DNA from: Geobacteraceae bacterium
GTDB lineage: Bacteria; Desulfobacterota; Desulfuromonadia; Desulfuromonadales; Desulfuromonadaceae
Assembly (NCBI GenBank): GCA_020201305.1
Contig: JAIVHC010000221.1
Coordinates: forward strand, 1-8,806
Length of the DNA stretch: 8,806 bases
Reading direction: 5' to 3'
A program made the position numbers and the translations under genes. A model generated the notes under the pieces. It searched no databases and was not told where the DNA came from. It saw only the letters and a program-made list of their open reading frames with translations. Positions 7,047-8,806 of the stretch are shown one piece after another (the first letter of the stretch is position 1; each line of letters opens with the position of its first letter).

Positions 7047-7736
7047 TCAAACTCCTGCACAGGGTTGATATTCAGCCGGATCTTCCATTCCAGCGGCGTT
7101 AAAGCCTTTCAAACGCAGGGCGCATGAATCACATCTGCCACACGCGCGCCCTTTTGAATCAGGGTCATAGCATGAATGGGTAAGTGCATAGTCTATCCCC
7201 AGCTCGGTTCCGGTACGGATAATCTCTGCCTTGCTCATGTGGATAAGGGGGGAATGAATGGTATATGCGCCCCGCTGCTCTACTCCTGCCCTGGTAGCCA
7301 GATTAGCCATGCGGGTAAAGGCTTCGATAAACTCCGGGCGGCAGTCCGGATAGCCGGAGTAATCTACCGCATTAACCCCGATGAAAATGTCAAAACTCTG
7401 GAGCACCTCGGCCCATGCCAGGGCATAGGATAGAAAGATGCTATTGCGTGCCGGCACATAGGTGATAGGAATATCGCTGCAATCCGGATCTGCTCCGGGG
7501 ACATCGATGTCCGCAGTAAGAGCGCTACCTCCTATCTGGCGCATATCCACATTCAACACCAGGTGCTGCGTAATCCCAAGTCTGGGTGCAAACGCCCTGG
7601 CTTTCTCCAACTCAATGCTATGCCGTTGTCCATAGGAGAAGCTCAGCGCATATACCTGGTATCCTAAAGATTTTGCAATAGCAACACATGTTGTAGAATC
7701 CAGCCCGCCGCTGTAGAGAACTACCGCTTTCTGCAT
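7047..7736 (-). CDS. queC: 7-cyano-7-deazaguanine (preQ0) synthase QueC
   Basis: QueC converts 7-carboxy-7-deazaguanine plus ammonia and ATP to preQ0, the last common intermediate before queuosine. The 229-residue length fits. The PP-loop ATP site is LYSGGLDSTT (7-16), followed by LSFSYGQRHSIELEKA (31-46), YVPARNSIFLSYALAWAE (93-110), GVNAVDYSGYPDCRPEF (120-136) and a zinc site made by Cys189, Cys199, Cys202 and Cys205 (CGRCDSC). The ATG at 7736 has only a weak AAGAG-like ribosome site. A TTGACA at 7778-7773 may be a -35 but no good -10 sits at the proper distance; GATAAT at 7765-7760 is another possible -10. No preQ1 riboswitch was recognised in the short leader. It forms a two-gene unit with folE2. 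Confidence 0.96.
   Translation of the reverse strand: MQKAVVLYSGGLDSTTCVAIAKSLGYQVYALSFSYGQRHSIELEKARAFAPRLGITQHLVLNVDMRQIGGSALTADIDVPGADPDCSDIPITYVPARNSIFLSYALAWAEVLQSFDIFIGVNAVDYSGYPDCRPEFIEAFTRMANLATRAGVEQRGAYTIHSPLIHMSKAEIIRTGTELGIDYALTHSCYDPDSKGRACGRCDSCALRLKGFNAAGMEDPAEYQPCAGV
7052..7056 (-). promoter_or_regulatory. ribosome binding site deciding the folE2 start
   Basis: AGGAG, six bases before the ATG at 7045, lies inside the last codons of queC. It supports the ATG over the GTG at 7060, which has no comparable site, and supports translational coupling. Confidence 0.75.
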
Positions 7737-7771
7737 AATTGTATATCTCTTTTCTCGGAATTATCATTAAA

Positions 7772-7849
7772 ATGTCAACCAAAAGCAGATTAGGTGTTTT
7801 CCTGCTGCCAATCGTGGTATTTTCGTCACTCTACACAATCGTTACATAA
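7772..7849 (+). CDS. possible 25-residue hydrophobic small protein
   Basis: A short open frame in the queC-ABC gap starts at ATG 7772 and ends at TAA 7847. It encodes a basic head (MSTKSR) followed by an almost uninterrupted hydrophobic stretch (LGVFLLPIVVFSSLYTIV), like a lone membrane helix or a degenerate signal peptide. There is no ribosome site at the proper distance, and the frame overlaps the probable queC promoter region, so it may be chance. No family recognised. Confidence 0.2.
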   Translation: MSTKSRLGVFLLPIVVFSSLYTIVT

Positions 7850-7858
7850 AATGAAAGG

Positions 7859-7888
7859 TTCTCACGGCGCCGCTTTTTAAGCTATAGT
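7859..7888 (+). promoter_or_regulatory. candidate promoter of the ABC transporter gene
   Basis: TATAGT (7883-7888) is a five-of-six -10 box; TTCTCA (7859-7864), 18 bases upstream, is a weak -35. The implied transcript start falls at or within a few bases of the ATG at 7892, and no ribosome site is visible, which would give a leaderless message. Confidence 0.35.
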
Positions 7889-7891
7889 ACA

Positions 7892-8806
7892 ATGATGAAA
7901 TCCGCGCTGGAAATAAAAAATCTGTGCAAGAGCTACTCCTCATACCAGGTGGTTGATGGGCTCAGCTTTTCTATTGCCGAAGGCGAGATTTTCGGCTTAC
8001 TCGGGCCCAATGGTGCGGGTAAAAGTACTACCATCAACATGATCAGCGGAGTGTCGCGCATTGAGGCCGGGGAGATTAATATCTTCGGGCATAAAGTTAC
8101 CCCTGACACCCCGGTAGTTCCAAAGGCTAGACGCTTAACCGGGATCATGCATCAGGAAATTGTCGCAGACCCCTTCTTCACTATTCAGCAGGCTCTTACC
8201 CTTCACCCTGGCTTTTTCGGCATTAAGCGTGATCCGCTCTGGCACGACTATCTCATCGAACGCCTACAGCTCAAACCACATATTCATAAAGAAATGCATC
8301 AGCTTTCAGGTGGATTAAAGCGCCGCTTTATGCTCGCAAAGGCTCTTATCCATAAACCCAGATTGTTAATTCTGGATGAGCCCACAGCCGGCGTGGACGT
8401 GGAGTTGCGTCATACCCTGTGGCAATTTATTCGAGATATCAATGCCACCGGTACATCAATCCTTCTGACCACACACTATCTGGAAGAAGCACAGCACATG
8501 TGCGATCGCATTGCCATTTTAAAGGAGGGGAAACTGGTTGCCCTGGAAGAAACCCACAAGCTGGTTCAATATGAGCACGCCCGGCGTTTCTGTCTCCATC
8601 TGCGCCTCCCCCTTACAGAGATACCTGAAAAGCTGCGCTCTTTCGAGCCCAGCCTGGATCAGCTAGGCACCAGACTTTCACTTAAAACCGGGCACGCCGA
8701 AGATATCGGAACCATTGTAACCCAGCTGGCTGCAGCGGATATTGTAGTCCACGACATAACCTCCGTCGAACCCTCCCTTGAAGAGATATTTCTGCGCCTT
8801 ACTCAA
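7892..8806 (+). CDS. ABC-2 type transporter ATP-binding protein, YadG-like
   Basis: The frame is open for 305 codons to the window edge with no stop seen, so it is complete or nearly so; YadG-type proteins are about 305-310 residues. The full nucleotide-binding domain is present: Walker A GPNGAGKST (38-46), Q-loop Gln88, signature LSGGLKRR (138-145), Walker B LLILDEPTAGVD (158-169) with Glu163, and H-loop His195 in TTHYLEEA. A C-terminal extension of about 90 residues ends in EPSLEEIFLRLTQ, as is common in ABC-2 exporters of drugs, polysaccharides or lipids. A permease gene would be expected just downstream, outside the window. The start is ATG 7892 or the adjacent ATG 7895; an in-frame TAG nine bases before 7892 excludes earlier starts. 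No ribosome site is visible. The substrate is unknown. Confidence 0.92.
   Translation, partial: MMKSALEIKNLCKSYSSYQVVDGLSFSIAEGEIFGLLGPNGAGKSTTINMISGVSRIEAGEINIFGHKVTPDTPVVPKARRLTGIMHQEIVADPFFTIQQALTLHPGFFGIKRDPLWHDYLIERLQLKPHIHKEMHQLSGGLKRRFMLAKALIHKPRLLILDEPTAGVDVELRHTLWQFIRDINATGTSILLTTHYLEEAQHMCDRIAILKEGKLVALEETHKLVQYEHARRFCLHLRLPLTEIPEKLRSFEPSLDQLGTRLSLKTGHAEDIGTIVTQLAAADIVVHDITSVEPSLEEIFLRLTQ

Noticed and set aside
7737..7800. preQ1 riboswitch before queC
   Set aside because: The short leader shows no preQ1 aptamer core that I can recognise and no terminator hairpin.

Overview
The window looks like chromosomal DNA from a Gram-negative bacterium. It holds a Tol envelope system, a TolB precursor with a signal peptide, and an F-type ATP synthase cluster that begins with AtpZ and an AtpI-like protein. 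The style of TolQ and FolE2, the AtpZ-AtpI pair and a SAM-I riboswitch before metX suggest a Desulfobacterota/Desulfuromonadota (former Deltaproteobacteria) relative. That placement is inference from family resemblance, not a database result. No tRNA, rRNA, CRISPR array, insertion sequence or phage gene was seen. Every gene-free gap is shorter than 300 bases.

Layout, left to right. (1) 1-442, minus: start of the atp cluster (atpI fragment, atpZ) with a good sigma70-type promoter. (2) 608-1539, plus: mnmH/selU, the tRNA 2-selenouridine synthase. Its N-terminal two thirds are intact, but an internal deletion and frame change make it a likely pseudogene. (3) 1543-2911, minus: metX (homoserine O-acyltransferase) behind a complete SAM-I riboswitch unit of promoter, aptamer, antiterminator possibility and intrinsic terminator. 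(4) 2934-6145, minus: tolQ-tolR-tolA-tolB, tightly packed. tolA is split between two frames at or near a 24-unit hexanucleotide repeat coding for Pro-Glu/Pro-Lys. No pal gene follows tolB. (5) 6226-6262: a near-perfect palindrome whose two arms each carry a perfect DnaA box (TTATCCACA). (6) 6266-7736, minus: queC-folE2, two enzymes of the 7-deazaguanine (queuosine) and pterin branch, one base apart. (7) 7892-end, plus: a YadG-like ABC transporter ATPase, open to the window edge, with a -10-like box so close to its start that the message may be leaderless.

How the parts relate. The Tol proteins would form the inner-membrane TolQRA motor and periplasmic TolB. Transcripts leaving tolB meet no visible terminator and run into the SAM riboswitch, so the riboswitch may also decide whether tol transcripts continue into metX. 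QueC and FolE2 serve queuosine at tRNA position 34, and MnmH would act on U34 of other tRNAs. In this genome the first pathway looks intact and the second broken. The most unusual signals are the two broken genes among intact neighbours, the DnaA-box palindrome and the riboswitch placed between tolB and metX. I did not find a clearly new multi-gene system.
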